From positions 40,206-104,205 of the forward strand of contig NW_026570460.1 of the NCBI RefSeq assembly GCF_019649055.1: DNA of 64,000 bases. Direction: 5' to 3'. The position numbers and the translations under genes were made by a program. Below are positions 1 to 11,621 of this stretch, in pieces. Under the pieces are notes generated by a model. That model was given only the letters and a program-made list of their open reading frames with translations, was not told where the DNA came from and did not search any database. Every line of letters starts with the position of its first letter. The first letter of the stretch is position 1. Source of the stretch: Paramacrobiotus metropolitanus. Lineage: Eukaryota; Tardigrada; Eutardigrada; Parachela; Macrobiotidae.

Positions 1-760
1 TATAACACCGATTAAAACGCGCAAAATAATCATTACTTCATTAGAATTCTTATAAGTGCGTCAGCTGTTTTATGTATTCACCCGCCAAAGTTAATTCAGT
101 TAAGCGGAACGTATAGGTGTGCACTGTACAGTACACATAATTTTCAGCCTATTCGTGCCGCAACTCGTGTCTGAACGAGCACAGTATTGCTCGTAATACT
201 CGTAATTCGGTTAGTTAATAACCTGTTCCACAGGTATCCAGTAGCGTCAAGTTATGTGAATGCGACTGCAACACGCACTGTTTTCTCCGCATAATCGAGC
301 GGTAAGAGTTGCCGGCAAGTATAAAGCACATGCATACCATACAATTACTATGACGTATATACATTACTATGCTACGTACTAGTCATTCCTTATCGCAGAC
401 ACTCATTAATCTTCCGTACCTCGATTATCCTTATTGGAAGCCCCTTCGTTGAAGGATTCATAACGGAAATTGGGGAAGTGTGCCGGTACATGGTCTGAAA
501 TTCATGGACATACTGTATATCCACGAAAACTTTGGATTTTGCGCACTCCTAAACACTTTTTTTGCGACTGCTTTATGGCATTCTGTAGACAAAATTAAGT
601 TTTCGCACCCTCTGCCACTTTCCAGCACTTTCCATTTTTTTGAATGTACTCGATTTTGTACAAATAATTCTGGTACATCGTCCTTGCTTCGCATGTGACC
701 TTGACATAGAAAAATACACAGAAACTTCAACATTACGCTTTCGCACTTTTTAAAACTACT
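1..760. repeat. Right-hand part of a B-unit repeat
   Basis: This stretch is non-coding. It is homologous to 6,460-7,200, 20,310-21,070 and 41,700-42,450; shared landmarks are GTGCCGCAACTCGTGTCTG and TAATAACCTGTT. The first bases equal the sequence immediately right of the transposon that ends at 20,307, so the window opens inside a B unit. I see no coding frame that is conserved between the copies. Confidence 0.8.
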
Positions 761-854
761 TTTTTAATTTTTTAGAAACATTTCCCTCGTGAAATCGCTG
801 AAAATCGATTTCTCGCTGAGAAAAGTCCGAGTACCAAACGTCTTACTATGCAGT

Positions 855-2240
855 GCCTCAATATCAGCTTCTCAGTATCATGCGCCGGCGTAGCGATAGA
901 GCTGCTAATGGATTTCTTTCCAGGTAGGTATAGCCTTTACGCTAGCCTATTGCAGATTGCATACGGTAGAGGCTCCGTACATAGAAGAGTACGGCATCAC
1001 ACAAGCAGTACGTTGGCAAGATGAAGACTGCTTCAGGTCTTTGTGCGGTTACACTTGGGTCACGTACAGCAACCAAAAAATTAATCGAGTCGAGTGCCCG
1101 CGAGGACATGACCACCCTGCTCGGCGGTCTGAGTGCTCAAAAAAAGGTCCACGGGCAGCATAAGCTGACCTGCCATTCACTCATGTGTCTGAGCCGTTGC
1201 AAGCATCCGCGTAAGGCAGATAGTTTTTACGCGTCACCGCACGACGGAGGTTACGCTAACGTCGCGAACGGACGTAAAACCACCCGGAACCGAAGGTTCC
1301 ACATGGAACCGGAGCCGAAACTAACACAAACCGTGCAATCTGAAATAGGCTGCTATCAGCTACAAGCCTACAGTACCAGGTTGCATGCTTGTATTGTTAA
1401 CTCGAGGTTACATGATAGACAAATTTCTATCCCTGTTCAGTTGTTCGTAGTGGATTCTTGATTTGTTGGCATTCTTTAAGTTACAGATTAGCAAACGGCT
1501 TAAAAGTAAAGCTATACGAAGTATGTATCTCAGATATCTGTACTGTTTCAATTATAAAAGAATTCTGCATCAAACTTCCATGATGAAAGCACAATAATCT
1601 GAGCTGCGTCCCCTGTGATGGGGAAATTTAAGCGCGGTGTCTGGAACCTAATCAGACATTGTTGTATTATTTATTTTAGATGGGGATTTACAGAGTATCT
1701 CATCTAATTGACGTCTGGGAAACCGCTTCCGAAAAAGAGTCTTTACTAGCCGCGGTAAGTTTTGCACAACAGATTGCCAACTGTTTATCGTACCTTCATG
1801 ATAACACCGTTATACATGGCGATCTGAAATCGGCAAATGCGTTCGTACGACCGCATCCGCGCCGACCTAAAGCATATACTATGCTCATTGGAGATCTGGA
1901 TGATCGATGTTGTAATGACGAGTAGTCTAACACGCACGAAAGATGTCACAAAATACATGGAACTGTTCGCTACATGTCACCGGAACTGATCAAAACCTTC
2001 GTGTCCGTAGTGTAAACGAACAGGCCGCAAAACCGATGTTGGGAGTTTGAGTTGTATAATCATCGATCTTGCAGACAGTTTATCAGGAAATAAGGACCGA
2101 TGGCTGCATCAACGAGAAACAGCAGACCGGTGCAGAATCACGAATTCTCCGGATTACGTAATTTTAAATAAACTAGCGGATGACTTTGACATTACCTCTA
2201 CGAGAAGCTTAGATGGATCGGTTTTCTCTTAGATCTCATA
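855..2240 (+). pseudogene. Broken protein-kinase gene (relative of the second kinase domain at 26-31 kb)
   Basis: An N-lobe exon end (about 862-932, ending in AIELLMDFFPG) is followed by a GTAGGT donor. After an intron, acceptor TTTTAG at 1,679 restores phase 1, and the C-lobe begins with DGDL...HLIDVWE. The catalytic loop reads HGDLKSAN (about 1,819-1,842) and the DFG position reads GDLDD, exactly as in the intact gene at 26,290-31,831. The gene is dead: there is a premature stop near 1,922, the frame is broken around the activation loop (RYMSPEL is legible near 1,970) and a further stop follows near 2,014. Text resumes as KTDV.SL.CIIIDL before fading at about 2,240. The first half of the kinase and any partner domain are missing. 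Confidence 0.85.
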
Positions 2241-2469
2241 AAGAACAACTTCTTTAGTATCGAAATTCTTGAAATGTTTTCCTCGGTTGTTTGAGATATC
2301 GGTCGATGGTTTCCGTTGGGAAATGCGATGGTGCAAATGCTAATGTCATCAGGCCGATGGCCAGTCCCAAATTTGGCTGTTTGAGTACAGAAAAGTGTCT
2401 GGCTGCGCCTTTTATGATTACATAAGTGTTTCAGACCTGGCCACCATGGTGCTGCGGAAAGATATTCCG

Positions 2470-4031
2470 AAGACATTCTCTGGGTCCGTTCTGTTCTGCC
2501 TCGCCGCCAACAAGCTGTCGACTAGTCTCCAGTCCGATCTCAACGCCTGGTATCTGGACGAAGGGACGGCTGGAGGAGACACAGAAGTGGTTCTGGAGGT
2601 TTTATTAGAGTTTGTACGGATGCGCCGAAAATTGGTTTAGACATTAACTTTGCAAAGTGCGAGTTGTTTGTTTATAGCGGGACTGAAGCGGAGCAACAAG
2701 ACATCTATGACCGATTTGCCGCAGTCGTGCCTGGAATTCAAAGGCTGACTCCAGATACCCTGGAACTGCTTGGTGTTCCTCTAACGGACTGGTCAATCGG
2801 CCGCTGCTTGGACGGCAAAATTGGAAATCAAAAAATCGACGGACTTACTGGGCGTACTGCCGGTGCAGCAGGCGCTATTCCTCCTTAGAAACTGTCTATC
2901 GCTCCCAAAGCTTATGTATACGCTAAGAGCGGCCCTTGTAACAAATATCCGGAGAAGCTAGAGGGTTTCGACCACGTGATTAGGTCAAAAGCGGAAGAGA
3001 TTATGAATGTTAAGATGGATGGCTGCCTATACGGGCAAGCTACTCTGCCGGTCCAATACGGGGATTGGGACACCTAAAGCCAAAGAAATCGCAACGCCGG
3101 CCTATCTCTCTCGCTATATTCGACCGACAAATTAGTACGCACTATTGTGCCTGAAGATTGCCCCGAGGATCGGTCTGACGTTGAGTTCTACTGGCAGGAA
3201 CGTACAGAAAAGGGTGCACCTGCGTTAGAAGACCGAAGCAGCCAACGCTTGTGGTCGGATATGCTGACTGCCGGGAAACTGGAGGACTTAATGGATGGTG
3301 CCGAGTGCCGACGTTATTGCATCTGCTCGTCTGTTGGCTGTTTCTACTAAGAATGCCAGTGCCTGGTTGTTTGCGCTACCGGTTGCTAGCCTTGGCACAT
3401 TACTGGACGATGCCGGTCTGCGGGTCGCTGTTGCTTTGCGGATGTGGCACCGCTACGCAAGGAGCATAAGTGCCGTTAGAAATGGTTGATGCGTTTGGCT
3501 TACATGGCCTGTCGTGCATAAGAAGTCAGGGAAGGTTCAGGCGGCACGCCAGCCTGAACAGTGTAATCCAACGTAGTCTGGGTTCAGCAAAGGTGCCGAC
3601 AATCTTGGAACTGCCCAGAGAGGAGATTAGAAGGAGACGGCCGGATGGTTTATCACTCTTTCCCTGGAAAAATGGCCTTCCTCTGAATTGGAATGTGACG
3701 GTTGTTGATACGTTCGCTAAGTCGTATGTAACCGGTACATCAGAAGCCGCGGGATCTGCAGCTGATGACTCGGAAACACAAAAGAAACCTTTACTCGGAA
3801 CTGACTGATCGACACTTTTCGAACCAATCACCCTCGAAACTATGGGAAGTTGTGGCAGCAGTACCCGTCATTTCAGTTGGCCGACGCATTAAAGAGCAAA
3901 CAGGAGAATCGCGCGCCACCGAATTTCTTCGGCAGCGTATAAGTGTGGAAATTCAGCGTGGGAACGCTGCTTCTGTTCTGAGAACGGTTGGGTGTTCTAA
4001 AAAGCTTGAAGAATTATTCTTTTTGTTCTAA
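2470..4031 (+). pseudogene. 5'-truncated reverse-transcriptase retroelement, frameshifted (left copy)
   Basis: The frame starts inside a reverse-transcriptase domain with SLGP..LFCLAANKLS, then NAWYLDEGTAGGD, where the usual YxDD catalytic box is YLDE. It continues through LELLGVPLT to a C-terminal module with RPDGLSLFPW followed by W-N-V-T-V-V-D-T, and ends IQRGNAASVLRTVG before the stop near 4,029. The protein is split by several one-base frameshifts, and a small deletion near 3,478 removes part of the Cys-rich motif seen in the right copy. The organisation (RT, Cys/His motif, RPDG...WDxT) is that of a mobile-element polyprotein. I cannot assign the clade. Confidence 0.8.
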
Positions 4032-4139
4032 ATTGGTTCTAAATTATTTAAATGGCATTAAGCTTGTACAATTTGTCAATAAAAGAAACGGTGTGACGAA
4101 GTTATGTGTTCAAAGTTAAGTCGTCTGTTTTCTCAGTTT

Positions 4140-4745
4140 TATGCTGATGACATTTTCGAAGCTGTAACCATCGTTACTTATTGGTACACGTAAAGCGTTA
4201 AGGGATTATTGGGATTCGACAGTATTTTCGGCTTGTATAACGTAGGGCAACGTTTTATTTGGCAGCCAGATGCTACGAACCCGGCTTAACGGCCGCCATA
4301 TACGATATACTGCTGTACAGTCTACTTTGAATTCGTGTTACATATACGAGCAAATGACACTTCGTTTTGAGCGGTGGACTGGGATACGCTGTTCGCTAGC
4401 TTTCCTGCCTTCATCGGCCAAAAGTGGTAACGAAGCAAAGAAATCCCAGTCTGCGATTTGGAGCTCGATTCGGTTGTGCGGAATGGACCGAAAAATGCCA
4501 CTTTTCAGAAAACAGTGAATTAGGAAGCAAAACCAAATCAGGACATATTTTGTACAGTGGTAATGGATTAAACACAGAACTCGAAATAAGTAAAGCAGTG
4601 TACTGGCAATCTGCATCGCGATCCGCGTAGGTTAATACGCAATACATGCGCACAATGTTCGCGACGATTAAATAAATTCGTGTTTGGACTTCCTTAGCGG
4701 GAACCAATTGTTCGCGGAAGACATGTAGAGTCCCCATCATCCAAT
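4140..4745 (+). pseudogene. Heavily degraded second retroelement tail
   Basis: This aligns to 24,470-25,190, where a much more open copy of the same retroelement C-terminal region lies. Landmarks shared include the segments around 4,215-4,330 and 4,700-4,735. Relative to the right copy there are many short deletions and substitutions, and no frame longer than about 80 codons survives. Homology ends near 4,740-4,770, where sequence of the next B unit begins. Confidence 0.7.
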
Positions 4746-5827
4746 TGTGTCTTCAAACAAAGGTGAGATTTTTCTGAAATAACGGGAGGTGGAGACCGAG
4801 CCCTGGTGAGTTCTGGACTGTCTCGTAACTTACGGTTACAGTATACATATTTGTGCCGTACTTGTGTGGGATGACGCAAACGTAACTTTAACCGAGAGTG
4901 CCAATAAATTTGGGATTTAGCTTGTGAGAACCTGAAAAGCACCTAAGACCATAATTTTTGGCTTTACCGAGACTTTTCGAATTTGCAGTCTTGCCGAATC
5001 TGCACCTGGTGGGCAGGCCTCCATTCCGGCTAACCATTATCTTTCCCTGCCAGCTTTACCTATTTCGACGTCGCGCGTGTACATACGTACGAACAAACAC
5101 TTATTGCGCACTCATGAAATTGAATTAAAATGGTAGTAAAAGTATAACAACCTTCCTTTCAGTCATACCTATAATATCGTTAGTAATAATCCTAATTATT
5201 ATCCGCTAGTATAATCGCTACCAAATTATATCCGCTAGTGAAACACCAAACTACTAACTTCAAGCGTAGCAACACGCACACAATGTCCAGCGCTACGCAC
5301 AAGACATAGTTAATACGCGCGTACATGAATCATCACTTAATTCAGCATTGTGCGTGTGTACAGTGTAACCGTTAAAACAACCTTTCAGCATTTAGAATTT
5401 TTGGGTTAACATGATGAATTTATGAAGAAGACGCATTAAGCGATTTGGCCCGGTCCATAGCACCAATTTCGGGTACATACATCCACGGGAACAGAATGGC
5501 TGTTAGAATATTCCAAAAGGTTTAAATGCAATCAGAGGTACCAAAAGCCTCGTTATCAACCGATCGTATTATGTGAGTGGATGACCTTTTATTAGCTGTA
5601 AATCTGTAGAGCATGCTGTTAGGACCGTAAAAGGAAAGGGGATATCTGCCAGTCAGTACAAAGTACGCGGTTAAAAAATTATTCACAAAATTAATCAACA
5701 AACACTGTACAAACAGAACGCGTATTCAATACGCATACAGGTATTAATAAACCGGGTTCGAACAGAGAATCGCTTCTTCGCGCAATATGCGTTAACACGA
5801 AGCATGTACACTGTTCCAGCCACGGCG

Positions 5828-6246
5828 CTAGCGTGCCGCATCGTCTGCTTCCGCCCAGTCCGCGGTCATCTCCAGGAAGGCGCGCACCCGGCCCCGCGCT
5901 CCTGATAGCGCGCGCAGACGTGCAGCACTTCCGCCCGGAAGCACGCCGCCCGCTCCTGATCCTCAGCGTCCAGCCGCGCCCACGTCTCGCTGCACTGGCG
6001 GACCAGGCGAAGCTGGCTGGGCGTTGCGCACAAGGACTCCAACTCTGGTGAATCGGCTACCTTTTTATCGTCCCGCTCGAGGAAGTGCTCCAGGTACGGG
6101 TAAATCAACCAGCCCAACAGGGCACCGCCCACCACGCCGATAATCGTCGGGAGGTTGCAGACAATCCACAATCCACACGGGTACTGCTTCTCGGCCAGGG
6201 AGCAGAGAAATCCCAACGAACCGTTGCTGGCGGATGAAGCCATCAT
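5828..6246 (-). pseudogene. Small B-unit membrane protein, copy 1 (frameshifted)
   Basis: The start is the double ATG (MMASSASNGSLGF). A hydrophobic segment around WIVCNLPTIIGVVGG would form one transmembrane helix or hairpin, followed by YPYLEHFL and a charged helical tail. One base is missing near 5,887 compared with the 41 kb copy (CGCACCCGG versus CGCACCGCGG). This shifts the frame and ends translation early at about 5,866 instead of at the homologous stop at 5,828-5,830. A TATA box lies about 60 bases upstream. I do not recognise the family. Confidence 0.7.
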
Positions 6247-6302
6247 GGCGTATTGCAGATTTATAGAAGACACTAAACAACGGACGAGCGAAGCGAGACG
6301 GC

Positions 6303-6310
6303 GTTTTATA
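6303..6310 (-). promoter_or_regulatory. TATA box of the B-unit membrane-protein gene, copy 1
   Basis: On the minus strand this reads TATAAAAC, about 60 bases before the ATG. The same element stands at the same spacing in the other two copies (18,285-18,292 and 41,530-41,537), so the promoter is part of the repeated unit. Confidence 0.6.
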
Positions 6311-7861
6311 GATGAGATTTGAGCTCTGTGTAATCCAAAATTGTACTAGAAACTAAATGATTGCAACCGGTATTCGTTGTGTATTTTTATACGGCGTCAA
6401 CCGCCTCCGGAAACGGACAAGCGTATTCTCCGCTAATGCTGTTGTTCATTTCACAGTAGCACCGATAAAAACACTAATCATTCAGCTATATAGGTAGAAT
6501 TAAGAGGTAGGTATATAGGTAGTTTCTTCGTTAGAATTCTTAAAGGCTGCCAACTGTTTTTATGGATTCACGCCAAAGTGATTCCAGTACAGCGTAACGT
6601 ATACTCGTAATTTCCAGTTTATTCGTGCCGCAACTCGTGTCTGCACGAGCACTGCATGGTCCGTAATACTCGTAATTGTGTTGGTTAATAACCTGTTTCA
6701 CAGGTGATGGGTAGCGTCAAATAATGTTAACGCGATTTCTCGCTGCAGCTTGTTTTTTCCGCATAATCGAGCGGTAAGAGTTGCCGGCCAGTATAAAGCA
6801 CATAATTAAGTGCTGTAAAGCACACATAATTAAGTGCTGCGCTCATTAATCTTCAGTACTTCGATAGTCCGGCTTACTGGAAGCAATTTCGTGACAGGAT
6901 TTATAACGGAACTTACGGAAGTAACCAGTACATGGTATTAAATTCTTGCACATCCACGGAAACTCTCGATGTCGCGCATTCCCAAACATGGTGTAGCCAA
7001 AATTAAACTGCTCTCACCATCCGATCACTTTCGCTGTATATTTCGCACAACTAATCACCCGCGCAATCGAATTTTTTGAAGGTACCTAATTGGTACTGCT
7101 TAGCATGTGACCTTTAGATAAAAGATGCGACAATTGCTAATACATTCATGAATTTCACGCGTAAAAATATTCTAAAGGCACGTAAAAAAATGCATTAAGG
7201 TACAAGAATTTGAAATTCAAGCTTTCGTAATATTTAAGAAGTAATTTTCTGGGTTTCGTTGTAAAACCCTTTTGTACCCTGGTGAAATCTAAACACGTGG
7301 GTGATAAAAACGAATACAAAGGTGATCGGTTATTGAGAAACTTCTAAGTACCAAATTCTTATTCTTGGAATTTGGACCGATCTTCTTCAAATTCTGCATG
7401 TAAAGGCTTATAAATATAAAACTTTTATACGGAAACGTCCTAGTATTTTTTCATAATTATTTCCAAATTTTGCTATGCATTAGTATTGCCGAAGATTTTC
7501 GGATGAGTCATGAATGTACATTTGGCATCCAGACGTTTCTGCCTGACCGTAAATTCGTATCCGGACGGTTTTCGCCTGAGTGTAAAATTCGTTACGGTGC
7601 TCCGTCGTCTCGGCTGTCCCGCATATACAATAATCTATTTCCCTGAATAACAACAAACATCTCGCAAAATGGTAAAAAGAGAAAACAATTACAAATATAC
7701 TCGTATACCTCTACTGTATTAATAAAACGCAATACACCGGGTGGCTGAACAAAATGGGAGTCTCACAAAAGTGACCGTAGCCCGTGAATGGAGAATCGCT
7801 GACAAATATACATCATGGTGCGTTTGATAGATAAAATTGTCTAGTATTTGTTTTTGGTAAC

Positions 7862-8300
7862 TAGAATTTAATTTCCTGGTTGCGGGAGGAGGTTTGTCAT
7901 GTTAAGCCACCAGCACCCAAAATGTTTATCGTGTCCCAGTATTTCAGCCTTATTCCAGACCACAAACACTTTCATGTCCGGAAAAAATCGCCATTGACGG
8001 CGATGATTTTCGGGGCCGTTGGGCGTGATGGCTGAAGTCGGCAAATTGTTTTGCTCTGGATTTAAACCCATTCAAACAACATCCCTGGAAGAATTTTTGC
8101 TGACGCTGCTGGAAAGATCTCGAGAACGCAATGGGAAAAGAAAACGTGGTTATCTATCAAGACAACGCTCCGTGCCAACGTGCGACGTCAGTGCAGTCAT
8201 TTTTACCGGCTGATGCACCCCCAGGTTTTGTCTAACGGCTCCGTCCCGCCGACACCAGTGTGTGCGATTGAATTCCAATTAATTCCACTGTTTTGCATGG
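7862..8300 (+). pseudogene. Fossil mariner/Tc1-like transposase fragment
   Basis: Two legible pieces remain on the plus strand. The first reads TAMIFGAVGRDG near 8,000. The second, near 8,145-8,175, reads VIYQDNAPCQRA, the hallmark DNAPxH/QxA segment around the second catalytic aspartate of mariner/Tc1 transposases. Several frameshifts and stops separate them, and both ends of the element are missing. It is an inactive remnant lying between a B unit and the membrane-protein relic. Confidence 0.7.
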
Positions 8301-8348
8301 TAGTCTGACTAGTCTCTTAGATATTCTTTTCTTAGTGCAAGAAGCTTT

Positions 8349-9319
8349 GTGCAGGCGTGGAAAACACCTTCCAATGAATTCATTCAGAACTATGGTCCCA
8401 GCAACGACGTTGAATTTCAGGATATGAGGCTACAGAAATCCCACCTGACTGAGATTAGATATGAATCAGCATTCCAGTTATTTATTGTATATGTATGGGG
8501 AGTGTTTGTGGACGGCTGGTCCTGGGCAGCAAACTTATCATTTATGGCATCTGTACTATCTGTGGCTAAATTCTTCCCATTTTACAGTATGCTGCCCAGA
8601 AAGTGCGCTTTTCATGTTCGATTGTTCATGGAAAAAGATTACATAACGTTCGAGGAAGCCGAAGAATTACTTATCAGCAAACTCGAGGTCTTCGGAGTAA
8701 CATTTTTGAACCTAACCTTTACTCTATGGATCATTGGTTACCTTGTGCGTTTAACAACGTTCAACTGGATAGCATCCCTTGCCATGGTTTTATTCGACAT
8801 TCTGGTGATTTTTATTTTCCTAGTCTTCTCTTACCGGCGCTTACGCAAATATTCCTCGTCCAACTTATCTCATTTAAACGGTAAACTTAGTGACAGTGTA
8901 ATTGCCTGTTGTTCGGAGTTCTTTCTAACGGTGCTCCACTTTTTGCCGGCACCATTTGTGGGGATTCTGAGCCGACGTGGGACAATGCTTATATTGATCA
9001 TAATACTCATTAATTGTGTCATAGCCCTTTTTATTGAATTTTTCGACTGGACTATACCCGTGTATTGTGTAGCGTTATCATCAGAAACCATGGAACGGAT
9101 GCAATTGGTGCCGTTACTGTCGAAATGGTTTTATTTTTTAGCTGTTTTATTGCCGCATCTGTTTTAATGGTAGCAGCATTAGATTGGGTGTCCTGGCTTT
9201 CCTGGGTATCGCTTATTCACTATTATTACGCCAACAATCATTTACCTGGCACTGCAGGCACTAATCCCTGGAAATCGTCGCATCGAAAAAAGTGTTCAAA
9301 ATGCTTAGGTAAGGACTAA
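8349..9319 (+). pseudogene. Multi-pass membrane protein, frameshifted
   Basis: An open frame of 272 codons (to 9,167) encodes at least five hydrophobic stretches, including LFIVYVWGVFV, FLNLTFTLWIIGYLV and MLILIIILINCVIALFI. Near 9,120-9,140, at a T-rich run, the membrane-like text passes into another frame (FFSCFIAASVLMVAAL, HYYYANNHLPG), which stops at 9,319. No ATG precedes the frame closely. A good acceptor (TTGTGCAG, 8,346-8,353) suggests it begins as an internal exon whose upstream exons are gone. The segment ESAFQLFIVY followed by a tryptophan-rich helix recalls XK-related proteins, but I would not name it on that. It could be a live gene with a sequencing error. Confidence 0.55.
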
Positions 9320-9689
9320 CTGACCAGAGCGAAGCAAAAGTTTCAGAAATTCAGCGTTGTTGGTATATTTGCCTTAGAGAACTTGACAGAACGTCGTCAA
9401 AGAACCAGTGCTATCATTAAAACTTTAATTTCTTTCCCAACACCCGTATAATCCACTAAAATCCCAGAAGCTCTTCTCCCGGAGCAATCTTGTTCCCTGC
9501 AGATGGGAGATGTATGGTAGAAAATGTGTGTGACACCGCGGTATTACGCCTATGACAACTAGGGGCCGAACATTCGCCGCCGGGTAATCTCGCCAAGCGA
9601 CGTTTCGCGGGGCATTTAGTCGGCAGTGTATCCCTCGCGAGACAATTCATCGGGAGGCCGTTTGGATGTCGAGACATTCAGCCACGAGG

Positions 9690-10240
9690 CCGTCTCGACT
9701 GAGAGACCTTTGTTTCATGGGACAAATTTTATTAGGATTATTAGTATTGCCGCCGTTTACAGATCGACAGTTTGCTGACCGCCATCTTGCTGACCGACGA
9801 CTAGCTGACAACCTTTGCTGATCTATAAAACGTTTATGCGACAATTTGTTGAAGCGACACCATGACGATCAACAGCTTGCTGAACGACGTTTTGCTGATA
9901 CGAAATTTTGCTGAACACCGACACTTTGCTGACGAACTTTTGATGTCCAACAAAATATCTTCCCGAAACCCTGTACGAACCCAGGAAACCTACGAAGTCC
10001 TAAGAAAACATTAGAAACCTAGAAAAACCAAATAAAACCTAGAAACCTTAAAACCTAAGAAAACGCGGCCAATGTTACAAAACTGCAAAGCAAAACGAAC
10101 ATTAAGACGTAATAAAACAAGAACAAAACTAAAAACCTCACAAAAGTACTCAGGAAACTAGGAAATCCCACAACCTGATCGATAAGCAACCTGCCGATCA
10201 ACAAAAGAGTTTCCGCAAAGCGTCGGGCAGCGGAACTGGA
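9690..10240. repeat. Degenerate fold-back region with GCTGA-word repeats and CCTAAG-like core
   Basis: The left part (9,760-9,950) repeats the word TTGCTGA at irregular spacings of about 15-30 bases. The centre (9,980-10,150) is rich in AAACCTA/CCTAAG words. The right part (10,160-10,240) carries partly complementary words such as GTCGGGCAGC. The more complete version is at 38,250-38,860. Confidence 0.6.
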
Positions 10241-10274
10241 TGTCAGTAAACTGACGTGCTACCATTAAGTAAAC

Positions 10275-11257
10275 AGTTGTCGTGCAATATAATTGAATAA
10301 AATAAAGACGTGTGCGGTGGAAATAATGCACTTCCCGGACCACGACCAGTCGGAGGAATAGAGCGACTCTTAATCTCAACTTCTTATGTATTTCATGGAG
10401 CGAAAGGTTAAGGATGTTGATGTACAAGTATGAGATGATATGCAAGGATGAAGAAGAGGATCCGGAACCCGAAAGCCTGCTGAAAGAGAAGACACGAAAG
10501 GAAACACAAGGGATGCGTGAAGTTATACGTTACCTGTCCGACGCTAGATGGTAGCTGAAGCGTATGAGTATGACAAATCCATCAACCTGGCGCTACAGGG
10601 CATGAAGATCGAAGGGACCGAAAGGTCACGGCAAACAAGTGGGATCAAGTGGGTAGCCTGTTACGTCACGAGACTATCCGAAGATGATAATGCACGTCGA
10701 CGAAGTAGAGGAATGACCCTGACAATAGGTGAAAGGTCACCCAGAGGTCAGTTTGAACAGCCTCACTTGGAAAGAGAAGACCAGAGCAAAAGCCTGAAGT
10801 TAATCAGATCGAGTAACAAGACTCTACTTTTGTTGGGATTACAACTCTTGACATTTGTGTGGGCGACGAGCGCCTTATATAGCCCTGGGCACTCGCAGGT
10901 GCTGGCTCTTCGTACGCGCAGGTACGGGTCTGAGAACAATAGGGATTTAGAATCTAACCAATAAGAGACATCTGTGGACACGTGGACTAATCACACCGCT
11001 GCACAACTACACGTGGACTAATGAGAACATGAGGTCAACTAATACACTAGAACAATAGGTTGAGCTACGTCATCGAAGCGCGGTCACGTCGAAATGGCAA
11101 GTCGCGGTCAAAGTTCTCTGCTGGGGATTTCTGAGAAGTCGAAACTGAGACTCGGGGTCATGACTCGAGAAGAAGCTGTAGTAAAGCCTAAGCCGTATCG
11201 TCAAGGGTAGAAGTAGTAGAAGTAGTACCGATGTGTACTAAGGCACGCCAGTACGTC
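10275..11257 (+). mobile_element. Solo LTR of a retrotransposon
   Basis: The insertion begins TGTCGTGC and ends ...TACGTC(A). It is flanked by the direct repeat ACAGT at 10,270-10,274 and 11,258-11,262; if the end is read as TCA, the repeat is the four bases CAGT. The related locus at 38,870 has a single ACAGT at the same point and no insertion, which proves the boundaries. Inside are a TATATA box (10,876-10,881) and AATAAAATAAAG near 10,296, both expected in an LTR. No internal retrotransposon genes remain, so recombination between two LTRs has probably removed them. Orientation is inferred from the TATA box. Confidence 0.75.
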
Positions 11258-11330
11258 ACAGTCCAAAGGAAGCTACCCGCATGGCCGCTTGGATGGCTAC
11301 CATGCAAGTAGCTTCTTTGACTGTTTTACT
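11257..11330. repeat. Long hairpin, broken by the solo LTR (copy 1)
   Basis: GGAAGCTAC and GTAGCTTC face each other around a loop with CCGCATGG and CCATGC. In the X-block copy at 38,869-38,943 the stem is a perfect 22-base inverted repeat. Here the LTR inserted inside the left arm. Confidence 0.65.
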
Positions 11331-11621
11331 GTAGCCGGCAAATCGCTTCTGCCGTTTTACTTTGGCCGCAGTTCATTTTGGCAGACTCTTATTTTGGTCT
11401 AGTTTAGGCAAGAAAACCTTACTTTCGATGTAACTACGTTGCGATTGTTCCATAATCTTTCAAATAAACTAAGAATGGTCAAAGGATCGATTAGGCAGCC
11501 ATTGTATTTGCTGCATTCCACCGGCTGGAGCCTAGCATTGTGGCCCAACATGGTCCTTGTTTCCTCATCAATATAACATACGCCCGATTTTAGCCTTATA
11601 CGAGTTTTTCGGTTATTGCAG

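Larger units (their letters stand above)
1..4135. repeat. Left copy of a ~4.1 kb segmental duplication
   Basis: This block matches 20,310-24,445 almost base for base at an offset of 20,308-20,310. Most differences are single-base indels in short homopolymers, for example at 2,467, 2,490 and 3,060. Both copies carry the same truncated kinase gene and the same retroelement tail, so those genes were already broken, or broken together, before the duplication. Similarity falls sharply near 4,140, where the left copy becomes rich in small indels relative to 24,470-25,190. Either the duplication is recent or the assembly has placed one locus twice. Confidence 0.93.
4790..7745. repeat. B unit, copy 1
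   Basis: About 3 kb matches 13,690-21,070 (interrupted by insertions) and 40,200-43,960. Shared landmarks in order are TGGGCAGGCCTCCATT, a block containing GATTTGGCCCGGT, a block containing GGACCGTAAAAGGAAAGG, the small membrane-protein gene, the CTCGTGTCTG block, and a 3' end with GGCTGTCCCGCATATAC near 7,610. This copy lacks the Harbinger element present in copy 2 and the hAT-like element present in copy 3, so it supplies empty sites for both. Confidence 0.85.

Noticed and set aside
480-733. Overlapping plus and minus frames (72 and 91 codons), repeated at 20,766-21,041
   Set aside because: They lie in a non-coding part of the B unit; the same region in copies 1 and 3 has no conserved frame.
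1021-1461. A 146-codon plus frame, also at 21,331-21,771
   Set aside because: It falls inside the intron between two kinase exons and shows no domain; identity between the two places comes from the recent duplication and is not evidence of coding.
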